The notes: generated by a model not told the origin, from the letters alone. A DNA stretch of 64,000 nt from Gautieria morchelliformis (GCA_015179125.1 WHVA01000147.1:162145-226144), one strand, 5' to 3'. Positions 1-10,976 are shown, numbered from the stretch's first letter. Made by a program: numbers and translations.

Positions 1-729
1 TCAGCGAATAGGAAAGAGCCCGTCGCGAGTCAGGGTTGGATAGGGGTGCGCAGTCATGATACTAAGTAGATGGAGTAAACATACAATAGAGTGAGGGAAG
101 AGTGCGAACATGAAACGGTGGAGAGTAAAGGTGGCGAAGGCACTTATGTACAAAACCATGTCTTGGGACCCGCATACGTGCTATCCTGCATGGACTCTTC
201 GTCTACTGGGTTGATCCCGCACGACCTATGGAAGGGACGTCCTGTGAACATACTTTGGCCATACGAACACCCAAAGGGGTTGGATTAAGAAGATGATGGG
301 GTTAGTGATGAACCATCATGCTGGGTAAATGGTGTCGATCGTATTTGATGGCGTGCCTGCTGGCGAAATGCGTGAGCAGCGAATAGCTGTTCGGAGAAAT
401 GTGAGGAAGGGCGAATGGAGATGACATAGGGGAGAAGTGGCGAAAGGGGGAATGGGGATAACAAGATCCAGGAAATACACAAGTCATGACAGTCCGATCA
501 TAGGAACACCATTGAAAGAGGGTCGAACAGAGGAGGTGGTAGGCCCAACGATGACTGCCAAGTCAGTCCAAGGACGTTGATTGTGCATTGATGGCGTGGC
601 TATGGTGAGCGGCACAAACAGCGAAGATCGGTTGCCGAACAGGGCAAGGGTGATCGGAGCGAACACAGAAATGGAGTGAGAAATGGGAGGATAGAGTATG
701 CAAGTATGGGAAATAAATGCGTCATGACA
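1..729 (+). repeat. LTR-D copy 1 (left end cut by window)
   Basis: Member of a long LTR family starting TGTCAAGATT and ending CATGACA. The window opens about 490 bp into it, judged by alignment with the full copies at 1116-2355 (opposite strand) and 57800-59392. It ends at 729 with CATGACA. It has many GCGAAT-type short repeats and no coding capacity. It sits inside an older gypsy LTR remnant (730-1026). The left target duplication is outside the window, so solo or full element cannot be decided. Confidence 0.75.
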
Positions 730-1026
730 AACTCCCACCAGTTTCGTTTGCTTTGCCAATTCTGCTCCACTCCCAACTTCTGCCTTTGGAACAGTGTCAA
801 GAGTCAAGTGAGTCGCATAGTATGTGGCATCAAGGGTCGGTCAAGGGTCAGGGGTCAGGGGAATGCAGGTTGATGGCAAGTGCTGAGTGTTGTCCCTGGT
901 TGTGGACTGGCATAGTATAATATGGGCTTGCTGACATCGGGGGTCCTTAGAGTTTTTCTCTTCGGATTTCCCCTTGTCAGTTGTGTGGTAGTGTGACCTC
1001 CACAGCCAGCTAGGGTTGTCCTTACA
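730..1026 (-). repeat. Partial LTR of the gypsy-A/B family
   Basis: Matches the inner and terminal part of the LTR at 61462-61936 (same orientation), including the stretch around 'ggcatcaagggtcg', the 'agtataatatggg' motif and the end 'gtccttaca' at 1026. The other end is lost at the LTR-D insertion. Positions 1027-1115 next to it hold nothing recognisable. Confidence 0.7.
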
Positions 1027-1115
1027 GTTCATCTTGAGCCACCTCAAGATAGCTGCAATGAAGACCTCTAATTCTTAGCTTTCTTATCTGCTTGATATGG
1101 GCATTGATGCCCTCT

Positions 1116-2355
1116 TGTCATGACGCGTTTATTTCTCATACTCAGATGCTCTGTCCTGCCATTTCTCACCCCATTTCCGTGTTCGTTCCGATCGCCATTG
1201 TCATGTTCGGCAACCGATTCTCGCTGTTCATGCCAATTACCATAGCTATGCCGTCAAACGCACGCTCGACGTCTTTGGACTGACTTAGCAGTCATCGCTG
1301 GGTCTACCACCTCTTCTGCTCAACCCTCTTCCAATGGTGTTCTGGTAAATGGATTGTCATGACCTGTGTATTTCCTGCAGCTTGTTATCCCCATTTCCCC
1401 TTTCGCTACTCCTCCCCAGTGTTCGCTCGGCTTCGCCCTCCACCTCGACCTGTCCTCTATGTCACCTCTGTTCGCCCTTCCTCGCATTTTGCCGAACGAT
1501 CATTCGCTGCTCGCATCATTCGCCAACAGGCACACCATCAAATCACGATCGACATCCCTCTCCGGCATGATGGCTCATCAGTAACTCCATCAGCTTTTCG
1601 ATCCAACCCCCTTTTGGTGTTCATATGAGCAGGGTGTGTTCGTGGGACGTCCTACCCGTAGGTCGTGTGGGATCAACCCAGTAGATGAAGAACCCGTGCA
1701 GGGCAGTGTATATGCGGGCCCCAAGACATGATTTCGTATACAGGTGTCTTCGCCACCTTCACTCTCCATCGTTTCATGTTCTCCCTCTTCTCTCATTCTA
1801 TTGTATGTTTATTCCATCTATGTTGTATCATGACTGCGCACCCCTATCCAACCCTGACTCGTGACGGCCTCTTTCCTATTCGCTGATACCTTACGAGCAT
1901 TCGATATAAGTAGTTTACATTCGCATGTATATTCCCCAGTTCAATTATCATACGTCGTTCATCTTGTGCAGCTTTGGCCTTGCTGTGGTCATTGTCTTAA
2001 GCCTTCTCTTGGAGATTTCCATCTTCGACTAGCAGAGGACGTAGGCATCACTGGTGAGTTCTCATACTTCGTCTTCATTACCTTAGCCTTTGAACCATTT
2101 TCTGTGCTGTTGGCGAAGGGATTGTCGAGACTTAGACAGCCCTTCCGTGAGACCTTGCACGTTACATCGTCAAGAGCCACGGGCTATTTCGCTACGACTG
2201 TAGATAGGGGGAGCCCCGTTCAGGCAACCCTCTTACCTTGTGAACATTCATTGGTTCACGTATTCGCCGAATGGCAGACTTATTCGCACAAGCTATTCGG
2301 GCACTCGCTGTGTTCACTAATACACGATATTAACGCCTGAAAACCAATCTTGACA
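1116..2355 (-). repeat. LTR-D copy 2, solo LTR with TSD CCTCT
   Basis: A 1240-bp unit reading TGTCAAGATT...CATGACA on the minus strand. It is flanked on both sides by CCTCT (1111-1115 and 2356-2360), a perfect 5-bp target duplication, with no internal retroelement sequence. This is therefore a solo LTR, left after recombination between the two LTRs of a full element. Its inner part is the reverse complement of 1-729. The longest ORF inside (1861-2340, +) resembles nothing known and lies wholly within the LTR. Confidence 0.85.
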
Positions 2356-2922
2356 CCTCTCTCCGTTCCTTGCTTTTTATAAACCCCCCGTCATGTACAC
2401 TATTTCCTCAGTTCTGATATTGACTTAGATCCTCATACCTCAGTCTCCTCTGTCTGATATCTATCCTTGAGCCTCGGCTTGAAGCTAAACTCCATTCTCA
2501 CAATTAGGGTGGAACGCTGAGTGGGCATGACCTACGAAGTTGAAGCCAACCCCGCCGGTACAAACCTTGGCTCAGCCCACATTTTGGGCCAAGTCTAAGT
2601 ATGACTTCCAGTCTTAACACCTTTGTTCTGCCCACCACCCTTGCACCTCTGCCCACACCACCATCAAGGGCTCCAATGCCACTGAACAGCTTCAATCCTG
2701 AGACTTGCAAATAATCTGTGAGTAATATCAATGTTCAGGTTCTGTGCCAGAATCCATGCCCTCATGTAGTATACTAAACCATCCCACAGACCACCTCAAG
2801 CAAGCATCCCATGCTATGCACCTGTGCTGAGTGCAAGGCTCCCCATACCTCCCTGGACAGATGGTAACATTTGTAAGGACATCAAGTACTGTGGATATCA
2901 CACAGTTACACAGGCTAACAGA
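2356..2922. other. Gene-free spacer
   Basis: No ORF with recognisable content, no LTR ends and no clear repeats. It includes a TATAAA-like stretch near 2377 followed by a C run. Probably decayed repeat sequence. Confidence 0.5.
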
Positions 2923-3350
2923 TGTCAGGGGACACCCCCTTATCCAGTTTTGAGACTACACCAAGTTCTGTTCACTCTGCTTCCATTTCTGCCTCCACTT
3001 CTGGAAGCATTTCCACAAGTTCTGCTCACTTCTCTGCTTTTGCACTTCTGCTTTTGCCTTTCTGGAATTGAAATAATATTGGAGGCGAAGTGACTCACAT
3101 AATATGTGGCATCCAGGGTCAGTTGGGGTTCGGTTGAGGGTTGGGGAGGCCATGGGAGGGCAGGGTTGCTGGTGAGTACTGAGTGATCGCCCTGGCTGCA
3201 GTCAAGTGTAGTATAATATGGGATCACTGGTGGTGGGAGATCCTTAGACTTTTCTCTTTGGATTTCCCCTCTGTCAGGTGAGATTCCCTCTCCTTGTATA
3301 ATGCCTCATTTATGTATATTCTTTGGATTTCCCCTTGGGTATACTGATTG
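2923..3350 (+). repeat. Diverged LTR of the gypsy-A/B family
   Basis: Begins TGTCAGGGGACACCC, the same start as the LTRs of the gypsy elements at 51-64 kb. It then follows their layout: 'tggcatccagggtcag', 'agtataatatggg', 'tccttagacttttctctttgg'. It is much more diverged than those copies and the far end is unclear. A second diverged LTR in the same orientation starts at 3873, so the pair may be the two LTRs of an old, largely deleted plus-strand element. Confidence 0.6.
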
Positions 3351-3396
3351 ATACATTCCATTTCCAACCATCTGCACCATTGAGTTCTCCAGGAGG

Positions 3397-3745
3397 ACAT
3401 GGATTCAGCCAATTCTGATCCACTGCCCCCCACGGTTTACCACCTGGCTTACAGCCCTTTCCCAATCTATGTCACCTCTCCGAAACAAGAATGCTGGGAA
3501 AAACTCCATCAGCTACGACAGCCCTCGCTGGTCATCATGGATCCATGGACAAGGGCTGAGCTGGAAAAGGCATGAGTGGTTGTGCATTTGGAGATACAGA
3601 GGCTCATGTGACACCATCCTGCAGAGCAAAGAGACTCTATCGCCACTGCAAGCTAAATGACATATTCAAATGCTTTGACAATGCAGGCCCAACTGTGCAC
3701 CAGTGCTTGAAACTTTCACCAACTGAAATTCAGCGATTCTACACT
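3397..3745 (+). pseudogene. Possible P-loop NTPase (RHS/Crinkler-like) fragment
   Basis: Plus-strand translation, with stops, gives VTSPKQECWEKLHQL, then VIMDPWTRAELEKA, then a stretch with GPTVHQCLKLSP. This resembles the region after the P-loop in fungal RHS/Crinkler-type ATPases, which have a 'W(S/T)xxEL' motif followed by a 'GPxxR' region. I see no Walker motif on this strand; a Walker-A-like fragment lies in opposite orientation at 4155-4400. The resemblance is from memory of the family and is weak. Confidence 0.3.
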
Positions 3746-3749
3746 CTGC

Positions 3750-4147
3750 CCCCAGACAAACTCTACAACTTCTACAGGATGCACCCCAGCACTCCACATT
3801 GGATCTGTTTGGTTGCCTTCCAATCCCTCATGTCCTGTGCTTTGAGGACACAGCATGCTAGAGAGGGGGTGATGTTAGGGGTCACACCCTTTTCCAGTTC
3901 TGACACTGCCCCAAGTTCCACTTCCACTTCCAAAAGCACTTCTGCCTTTGGAAGTGAAGTGACTTGCATAGTACACAGATCCAGGGTCTGTCAGGGGTTG
4001 GGGAGGCCAGGGGATGGCAGTAGTATATTATGGGATCACTAGCAGTGGGGATCCTTAGACTTTTCTCTTTGGATTTCCCCTCTGTCAGGTGAGATTCCTG
4101 CTTGTTGTATATTTCCTTATTTATGTATACTCTTTGGATTTCCCCTG
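3750..4147 (+). repeat. Gypsy-A/B remnant: chromodomain end plus LTR
   Basis: Bases 3750-3872 align directly, in reverse complement, with 52025-52150 of gypsy A: end of the chromodomain tail (KLYNFYRMHPS, then FQSLMSCALRTQHAREGVM) up to the LTR. The LTR begins at about 3873 (TGTTAGGGGTCACACCC) and fades near 4147. It is the 3' end of a plus-strand relative of the elements at the right of the window. Confidence 0.65.
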
Positions 4148-4154
4148 TTAGCTT

Positions 4155-4487
4155 GCATGACTGTGGAATCTCCATGACTAGGATGTTGCACCAATCCCTG
4201 GTTTCCCAGTTACCACTGCAAGGTGCGTGAGGTGGGTTTCATTGTATACTTTCTTGACCATATCAAAGACTTGAAGATATTCAACTTGAACCAAAATGGT
4301 GGTCCCAAAAGCATTCACGAGGAAAGGCTCACCAGGTAGGATGTCACTACTCAGGCCATCAAGATCTGAGTGCGTTGGGAGGGTTGTGAGGGTGGGTTTG
4401 AGAGTGTAAAGATGTCGATCTTAGGACCTTGTATCACAAGGGCACTGCAGAACTTGACCAATGAGTGGTATTCTGAATGCTACGTAG
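4155..4487 (-). pseudogene. P-loop NTPase N-terminal fragment
   Basis: Minus-strand translation, in more than one frame, reads FCSALVIQGPKIDIFTL, then PFLVNAFGTTILVQVEYLQV, then LAVVTGKPGIG. The last is a Walker-A-like loop whose lysine is missing in this copy. This order is what I would expect for the start of the mushroom RHS/Crinkler-type ATPase family. The fragment stops at the LTR remnant (4147). Function is inferred from the motif only; broken reading frames make it non-functional. Confidence 0.35.
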
Positions 4488-4618
4488 TGACAGGTAAGAG
4501 TAAGATGCGATGGGGACCGCTAGCCGGTTCCCATGCATAAACTATACAGTGGGTCCCTAAGGGGCCCACTGGGATTATGTAATAACTAATGTACATGTAG
4601 ATACACGGGTTATTTACA
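4488..4618 (-). repeat. Candidate short 3' LTR of gypsy-1, with PPT
   Basis: On the minus strand, a purine tract (complement of 4619-4632, AGAGGGGGAGGG) is followed by TGTAAATAACCCG. That is the layout of a polypurine tract and LTR start downstream of a gypsy coding region. TG at 4488 and CA at 4618 on the plus strand would bound a 131-bp LTR. No second copy is in the window, so the far end is a guess. Confidence 0.4.
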
Positions 4619-4654
4619 CCCTCCCCCTCTATAGACAACTATAGGGGTTAACTC

Positions 4655-6618
4655 CTACTCATAGAGGTCGTCCATGAGGGAGTCCTCTAGAGTGGCCGAT
4701 ACGACGACGTTGTCGTCGTACGGGGCCGGAGGAGCACGTGACTCCTCCGGGGGCACCTCCACGTCATCGGTGGTGATCGGGTGAGGCTGGTCGGCCTCAC
4801 CACTAGCGGCGGTCTCCGCTTGGGCGCTGGGGCCCGCGTCCTCACGGAGCATGGCCTCAATGGCTGGGTCCTCCGTTTGAGGAGGGGGCCGGAAGCGCGC
4901 CAGCTCTTGGTCGAGCTGAGCGTGAGTGAGGGGTCGCGGCACTGCGGCCCTCACGTGGCTGGTCTCGATGACCTTTTGTTGGCCCTCATGGGCGGCGGTG
5001 ATGCTGCGCTGAACGTAATGTTCAATGCGCGCTGCTCGCTCGCGAGTGACTCCCGCGTAGCGGGCCAACCATCTCGCGATCTCCGCGAGTGGGATGTTGG
5101 GGCCGGCTCGGCCCTCCACAGGGAATGGGCCCATGATGGAGAGCCGCAGGGTGGTGCTCTGAGGCGTCAGCACTTCCCTGGCGTCGACGAGGCTCGACCA
5201 TTGGTCCGTCGAGCCGAAGAGGTCAAGTAGCCTCGCCCTGAGCGGTGATGCGACCCCTTTGACCCAGGGTGCAAGGGCCTTCAACCACATCCAGACGTCC
5301 ATGTCGTCTAGGTTGAAGGTGCCATCCGCGTTGTCACGGATGGCGGAGGGGATTCCTTCAGGGTTGTGTATCCAACCCTTTAGAATGGCCGCGATGTCGT
5401 GCGGGGTACCGCCCGCTATCACGAGACAATCCCTTTTGGGATTGCGAGCGCGTTGTTCGCGCTCGATGCGTTTGAATACGCGATCATCTGCGCGTATGCG
5501 CGATCTGCGGCGTTTCTTTTGCCCGCGCTATGAGTTCGACGAAGCGGGGTTCGTCGAGCGGGCAGACGTGTACCATTGGGTACGACGTTGTTGGGCCTTT
5601 CCTACCGGTCGTGGTAGGAGGCCCGTCTCGGAGATCGGTGGATCTCCGAGTGGGATGAGCCTTCCCTCCCCCGGGTAGGGGGATGAACCGACTCAACTGT
5701 CCCCGCCGGCGAGGTAGGGCCACGCCAGGCCCGATGTACTGGGCCTCGACCTGTGCTACCCGCCGCTGAAGGGCGGGGTCGTTGATGGTGTGCGACGATG
5801 ACGCCGCTAGGTAAGCGCTGATTGCGCTTTCCTTCGCAATGGCTAGCCCATTGACGGTGTGGAGGGAGCCGTGCAATTTCTTGCGCTTTTTCTTTGGCTG
5901 CTCTGCCAGCCGCTGTGCCCGTTCGGGGTCGTACGTCTTCCAGACGGAGAGTCGGACTCCCATCCATCTGGACGCCGTACGCAGAGTCGGAAGGTGCGCT
6001 CTGCCCTTCCGTTGTTGTCGTGGTCGGAGTCGGCGCCGACAATCGGGACGCGAGCCCCGATGTTGCGCGCGCCGGCAACGGCGCCGTCGCGCGAGGTGAA
6101 GATGGCCCGGCCACTGGGTCTGTGGCCGGGTCATGTCGCGGCCTTTTTGAGGCAGCGTGGACCAGGGTAACCTGGAGCTGGGCTGCACTCAGCTGCTGCT
6201 CCAGTTCCTTGATCCTGGCGCGCTCAGTTACAGCGCGTCGTCGCGGTCCTCGACCGCGCGTTCTAGCTCCTTGACCTCTTTTTTGAGGTCGTGGACGTCC
6301 CGGAGGGGCTCTTCTCGCGCGTCATGCGGATGCCCCTTGGGAGCCATCCCCAAGCTGCATCGACGGCGTCGCCGATGTCTTCATCCCGCAACTTGACCTT
6401 GCGGGTGCCGGTCGCGGCCCTAAGGTGCACGGCGTAGTCCGCGCATGTTGCGCAATCGTCCGGGTGGACGATGGCGAGGGCGTCCTCCCATCCCACGATC
6501 GTCCAGTGCTCCTGGTCTATCGGAGCACGGAGAATGTCTGCGGCCCTTGTCTCGGGGCCGTTGTTTGCGTTGTGGACGTTGACGGGTCAACGTCCATCCC
6601 ATCTTTGGGGGGCATCAT
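4655..6618 (-). pseudogene. Extra sense ORF between gypsy-1 pol and LTR
   Basis: A GC-rich minus-strand coding region of about 640 codons, now split over frames. It starts near 6618 (MMPPKDGMDVDPSTSTTQ), continues with APIDQEHWTIVGWEDALAIV in another frame, passes a region with MVHVCPLDEPRFVELIARAK, and ends in an open 255-residue stretch (4655-5422) with IPLAEIARWLARYAGVTRER and an acidic tail. I recall this family as hypothetical proteins common in Agaricomycetes and often beside retroelements. It has no zinc knuckle, protease or polymerase motif. It lies downstream of the integrase/chromodomain (6742-8550) and upstream of the presumed 3' LTR, same strand. It could be an accessory (env-position) ORF or a captured gene. 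Function unknown. Confidence 0.55.
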
Positions 6619-6741
6619 CTTCGTGGGTAGATGATGGTGGTGGTTGCTTCCAAGAAGCGATGCGCCCTCGGAAAGATCCGAGGTGAAAATTTAACCGCGC
6701 CGTGGCCGGCGCATCACGTGGCCTGCACGTGACAGATGCGT

Positions 6742-8550
6742 CTAGCGGCGTCTGGGGAGGTCGCGTGGCTTGCCCACCCCCCGAAGCTCTAGGTAGCTAT
6801 CCAGGGCTTCAAGGTCCTTGCAGGACGACATGGGTTCCCATGTCACGTCGCCTAGGGTCCAACGGACCTGGAATTCCAGGTCCGTCGAGTTTATCCATCG
6901 ATGTGCGATAATCTCGTCGACGAGCCACTCCTCGTCGTCATTTGCTCCGAAGTCATAAAATGACTTGGCCTCACGACGAGGGAACATTCGTCGTTGTTAG
7001 CCTCGTATCGCCGTACGAGGCTGGAATGGAAGACCGGTGAAATGCGACGGCTTTTCAGTTCGTCGGGAAGATCAAGGGTCACCGTCGAGGCGTCGTTGTG
7101 AGCCTCGACGACGCGGTACGGTCCGATGTACCGCGGGACTAGTTTTCTGGCTCTTCCTTTCGGAGAGTTAGGTTTTGTGTCGAAAGGTAGACGCGGTCGT
7201 TGGCCACGTACCTGTCGCTCGCCATACGTTTCTTATTTGCGTGAAACGTTTGCGTCACTCGATGCTCTATGATTGCATCGTGTGCCGCCATCAGGTTCCA
7301 TTTTGCCTGATGTGCAACCGGGCCACCCCCTTGAACGGGGTGTCCGCGGCTATGGGGAGGTCTATCCGCGCATATAGCCGTGGATCAGCTCGAAAGGTGC
7401 GAACCCTGTGGTCGCACTGACGTTGCTGTTGAGGGCGACCTCAACCATTGGGCATTTCACTGCCCAATCCTTCTGATCGTCTCTGACGACCGCGCGCAAT
7501 ATCTGGCCGATCGAGCGGTTTGCCCGCTCGGTTGCTCCATCCGTTTGTAGATGGAAGGCAGTTGACATGAGGAGCTTAGTCCCCATGAGTCGCTGGAGTT
7601 CACGCCAGAAGATCGACGTGAACTTTGAGTCTCTGTCCGAGACGATGGAGTCGGGAACTCCGTGCAGTCGGATGGCCTCTTTCAGAAACAGCCAGGCTAC
7701 TCCCTTGGCTGACACGCTCATCGTGGTTGGCACGAGGTGTACGAGCGACGTTAGTGGTTGATGACTACCATCAGGTAGTCGCAGTCGTTGGATTTGGGCA
7801 GGGGCCCCATGAAGTCGATGCCAATCGACTGCCACGGCCTATCCAGAAGGGTAGGCTGTGTAGTAGGCCTTTGGGCCATTGTGGCCCGGTTTTCGTCATC
7901 TGGCACCTCGCGCACGATGTGCAGAATGCTTCTATGTCTGGATTCATGCCCGGCCACCAATATGCTCTTTGAACGTAGTTCGAAGTCTTCAGATGGCCGT
8001 AGTGGCCGACTATCTGATGTGCCCGATCGATGATAATTTCAATCAGCCTCCTTCCCCCTTGAAGAACAGAGCGGGGGACGGCAATGACGTCTCTCTTGAG
8101 CTGATTCTTAGTCCAGATCAGCCCGTCCCGGATCCCGAATCTCGGGTGCGCGTCCGGGTGCGCCATGATCTTTGTGAACATGGTGTCCCTATGGTATGCG
8201 TCTCGTAGGACCTTAGACAGGTCTACGCCTTGCTCAACGATCCGGCGCAGGGGTGCGCCGTCATTCCCTGCGGCGATGGCTCTGACGTCATCGTTGTCGT
8301 CGCTGGACGCGGCGACGTTCGCAGGCTCTGGTGAGCCCTCGTTTAATGCAGCGGCTTCCGTTACTCTCGCCTCTGTCTTCTCAGCAAGGCGTTTAGAGTG
8401 TCTTGTCGCCGCTGTTCGCAGCTCGACATACCGGTCGGTGGGCAATAACTCACCGTCCGGATCTAAACGCGCATCCGCGTTCACGAAGACGTGGTCCGGG
8501 TGATTGTCATCACTCGTGTCGCTCTCGTAGTAGCGCGACAGGCAGTCTGC
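6742..8550 (-). pseudogene. Gypsy-1 pol: RNase H end, integrase, chromodomain
   Basis: Reading down the minus strand: end of RNase H (VADCLSRYYESD, about 8550); integrase zinc domain of HHCC type (HQIVGHYGHLKTSNY...CTSCARC); integrase core starting DRPWQSIGIDFMGPLP, then SIVSDRDSKFTSIFW and TERANRS (the D, D, E positions); GPY-type linker with VFHSSLVRRYE; and a chromodomain (WLVDEIIAHRW, FQVRWTLGDVTWEPM) ending at 6742. The parts lie in several frames, so it is dead. Protease and reverse transcriptase are missing because gypsy-C inserted at 8554. Chromodomain at the integrase end marks a chromovirus, a group that targets heterochromatin. Confidence 0.85.
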
Positions 8551-8553
8551 TAC

Positions 8554-9235
8554 TGTTACGTATCGAGATTTCCGCTAAGTCGGAACTGGAAAGGACAGCG
8601 GCTTCAACTTATAGGTTGCGCCCCCAATGAACTATCGTCCTAAGTATTTCGGAATTGAGTCGGAAGGCGGAAAGTACTGAACCAAAGGTTTGGTCGGAAC
8701 TTGAGTCGGAACTGAGTCAGAGGGCAGAAGGCGGAGAGACTGAGATCTTGCTAGACTCGCTGTGCTAAGAACAGGAGATGGAGCGAAGGAAATCAAGTAT
8801 CGAAGGTGATTATCTGATTGTAGAATAAGAGACATACATGAGGGGGTTTTATACAAAGTGCAGAACAACAAGTAATGGTATGATACTAAGCAAATTCCGG
8901 AGGAAGCGGAAGTCGAGTAGACAATGTGTGGGATCTAACTATTGGGAACAATGGGACTACAAGGGGGGTTCAGGGTAAGGTAGAACAATGGCAAAGAACA
9001 AGGGGTCGGGAAAACACATCTGACAACGAATTACAAGGGTGACTGGATATGTGGTTTTGGTCAACGATGAAACGGGTCCGGTGGGTCCAAGTAATAGAGT
9101 TGAAAGAACAAGGGAATAGAACAATGGGCGGAATGTCGGAAATGTCGGAGGGGCAGATGTGTTGCGGGAATATCGGGGGGGGCGGAAGGTGTGGCGGAAC
9201 TGAGGGTCGGAAGTTGGAAATGAACGGTCGTAACA
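8554..9235 (-). repeat. 3' LTR of gypsy-C
   Basis: A 682-bp unit reading TGTTACGTATC... on the left and ...GGTCGTAACA on the right, giving TG/CA ends with a short inverted TGTTACG/CGTAACA. Just right of it, 9236-9252 is pyrimidine-rich; on the minus strand this is the polypurine tract CTTAGAAGGGAGATAC next to the LTR start. It cuts gypsy-1 RNase H at 8553; the 5-bp target copy would be GCTAC (8549-8553). Only one end of this element is in place. The sequence is full of CGGAA motifs. Confidence 0.7.
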
Positions 9236-9357
9236 GTATCTCCCTTCTAAGGTCAAGCCCTGCGAGACCACAAGTCGGAATCACGTGACCTGTGAACAAA
9301 CGCGTCGGAGTTCGAAAGATAGGCGGGAAACAAGACGCGTCTTCTTCATTGTCCACC

Positions 9358-10575
9358 ATGAGCACCCCAGTAGACTTCTCCAAAATGACCAGCGCTGAGA
9401 TGAAGCAGCATTTTGCCGACATGCTTGCACAGAAGGAACTGGCCAAAAAGCGTGAGGCCAAGGAAGCCGCGCGGAAAGAGAGGGAGCGTCTGGAGGAGGA
9501 GCGCAAGGAGAAAGAGCGTCGGGAACAGGAGCGGAAAGAGAGGGAGGAGCGTGACCATAAACGTCGCGAGGAGGAGTCACGTATCCGCGAAGAACAGTGG
9601 AAATGGGACGCGGCCAAAAAGGCTGCGGAAGACAAGGCCGCGGCGGAGAAGGCGGGACAATCCCGGGTGAGTTGGAAAGGTTCTGCATATAGTCCCGAGA
9701 CTGACAGAAAAACTTGGCAGAAGTTAATCGTCGAATCCGATTCCGAACCGGAGTCGGAAGACAACGTGGAAAACACGCCGACCCCAGAAGGCAAGGGGAA
9801 GCAGAAAGAAGGTGCTCCCTTGCCTAACATCGTTGCGGAGCGGAAATGAAGGGCCGACGAGTTCCAAAAGGCTCGGAAAGAGAAGATGGCCCGCATCATC
9901 GACCTTCGGGAGTTGGGACCGGAGAATCCCGCGACCCGGAAGCGGAAGACAAGGGACGGGGAAGAAGAAAAAGTGCCTTGTGACACATGCGAGGTGAAAG
10001 GGCAAGATTGCGTATGGTCGGAAAACCCACGGGAAACCGCCTGCGATCGGTGCCGCGACAAGAAGAGGCGGTGTGTTGTGGACGGCTGTTCTGCGAGGGT
10101 GGAGCGGAAAAGGCGGAAAGTCGAGACCGAGGGGCCAGAAACCCCAAAGTCAAAACCAAGGTCGAGTGGGAAGAAGACGGCGGAAAGGGTTCCAGCGACC
10201 GGGAAGGTGGACATGTCGCCATTGCTTGACATCGCCGAATCTCTGAGGGGTATCCGGAGATCCCAGCACGGGATCCAGAACACACTCGAGGAGATGTCCG
10301 CGGTTCAACAGCAACAGCTGTTGAGCTTCCAGAACCAGATGACAGTTTTGTCGACGGTTGTGGAGCAAATCAAGTGGGAGTTCCAGTGGCGGAATAACGT
10401 GCTCCGGGAACGAATGGAGTGGAGGATGCAGGAGGAGGATGGTGTGGAAGCGGGTCCGAGTCAGGTGGTGGATACGAGGGTGGGGACCGAGTTGGTCAAC
10501 GTGGAGATAGGTCATGCGGAAGAGGGTGCGGAAATGGAGAACGAGGAAGAGGCGGAAACGATGAGGGAGGAGTAG
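9358..10575 (+). pseudogene. Coiled-coil Zn2Cys6-type ORF, antisense in gypsy-C
   Basis: One plus-strand reading frame of 406 codons, broken only by TGA at 9847-9849 (AAA TGA AGG, likely a former CGA). I prefer the ATG at 9358 because it has an A at -3; the frame is open upstream to 9292. Order: residues 1-20 with MSTPVDFSKMTSAEMKQHF; about 20-110, a long charged Arg/Lys/Glu coiled coil; an acidic Ser/Glu stretch; at 9979-10083, CX2CX6CX10CX2CX6C (PCDTC...DCVW, ACDRCRDKKRRC), the spacing of a fungal Zn(II)2Cys6 cluster; a basic KRRK stretch; then a helical part and an acidic tail. It lies tail-to-tail with the gypsy-C chromodomain (130 bp apart) and just inside the 3' LTR, so it appears to travel with the element. 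DNA binding is inferred. Confidence 0.6.
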
Positions 10576-10705
10576 GGTGTCGAAGTGACTTGTAATATTT
10601 TTCTTGAAGTGTCGGAAATTAGCATAACTGAAATTGAATCGGATTTTAATAATGACTTGAGAACTGTAAGAAAGCAATGGGTGTCGGAAATGAGGTCGGA
10701 ATTGA

Positions 10706-10891
10706 CTAGGGCGCGGAAATGGGGCCAGGCTTATCAGGATATGACTTGTGAAAATCAGAGACGAGGTCAGAGGTGTGATCGAGTTCCGTGGTGGAAATCC
10801 ACGAGGTCTCTTCGTCGGTGTTTTCACAGCCTGCCCACTTGACTAGGTACTGGAGTTGGCAGTGACCGCACGAAGCCTCGTGCTGCAACAT
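10706..10891 (-). pseudogene. Gypsy-C chromodomain (truncated pol end)
   Basis: Minus-strand ORF ending in a chromodomain: LQYLVKWAGCENTDEETSW, then TSDLVSDFHKSYPDKPGP. The aromatic and Trp positions of the methyl-lysine pocket are present. This is the extreme C-terminus of a gypsy integrase; everything upstream is missing beyond about 10900, where the sequence of the next gene begins. It belongs with the LTR at 8554-9235. Confidence 0.75.
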
Positions 10892-10976
10892 GGCCTTGCC
10901 GCCTTCCTCTTACTTCCTGTTTTCCCCACCCATCGTTTCTCTGCTCAGCTTCTATCAGACCACATTTTTCTGTCTA

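Noticed and set aside
1..1887. A single 1.9-kb foldback/MITE with about 730-bp inverted repeats
   Set aside because: The right arm extends to 2355 and has TG...CA ends with a perfect CCTCT duplication, and the same unit occurs alone at 57800-59392. Two solo-type LTRs in opposite orientation explain it better.
4781..6274. Plus-strand ORFs of 103-149 codons
   Set aside because: GC-rich antisense shadows of the sense ORF downstream of gypsy-1 pol.
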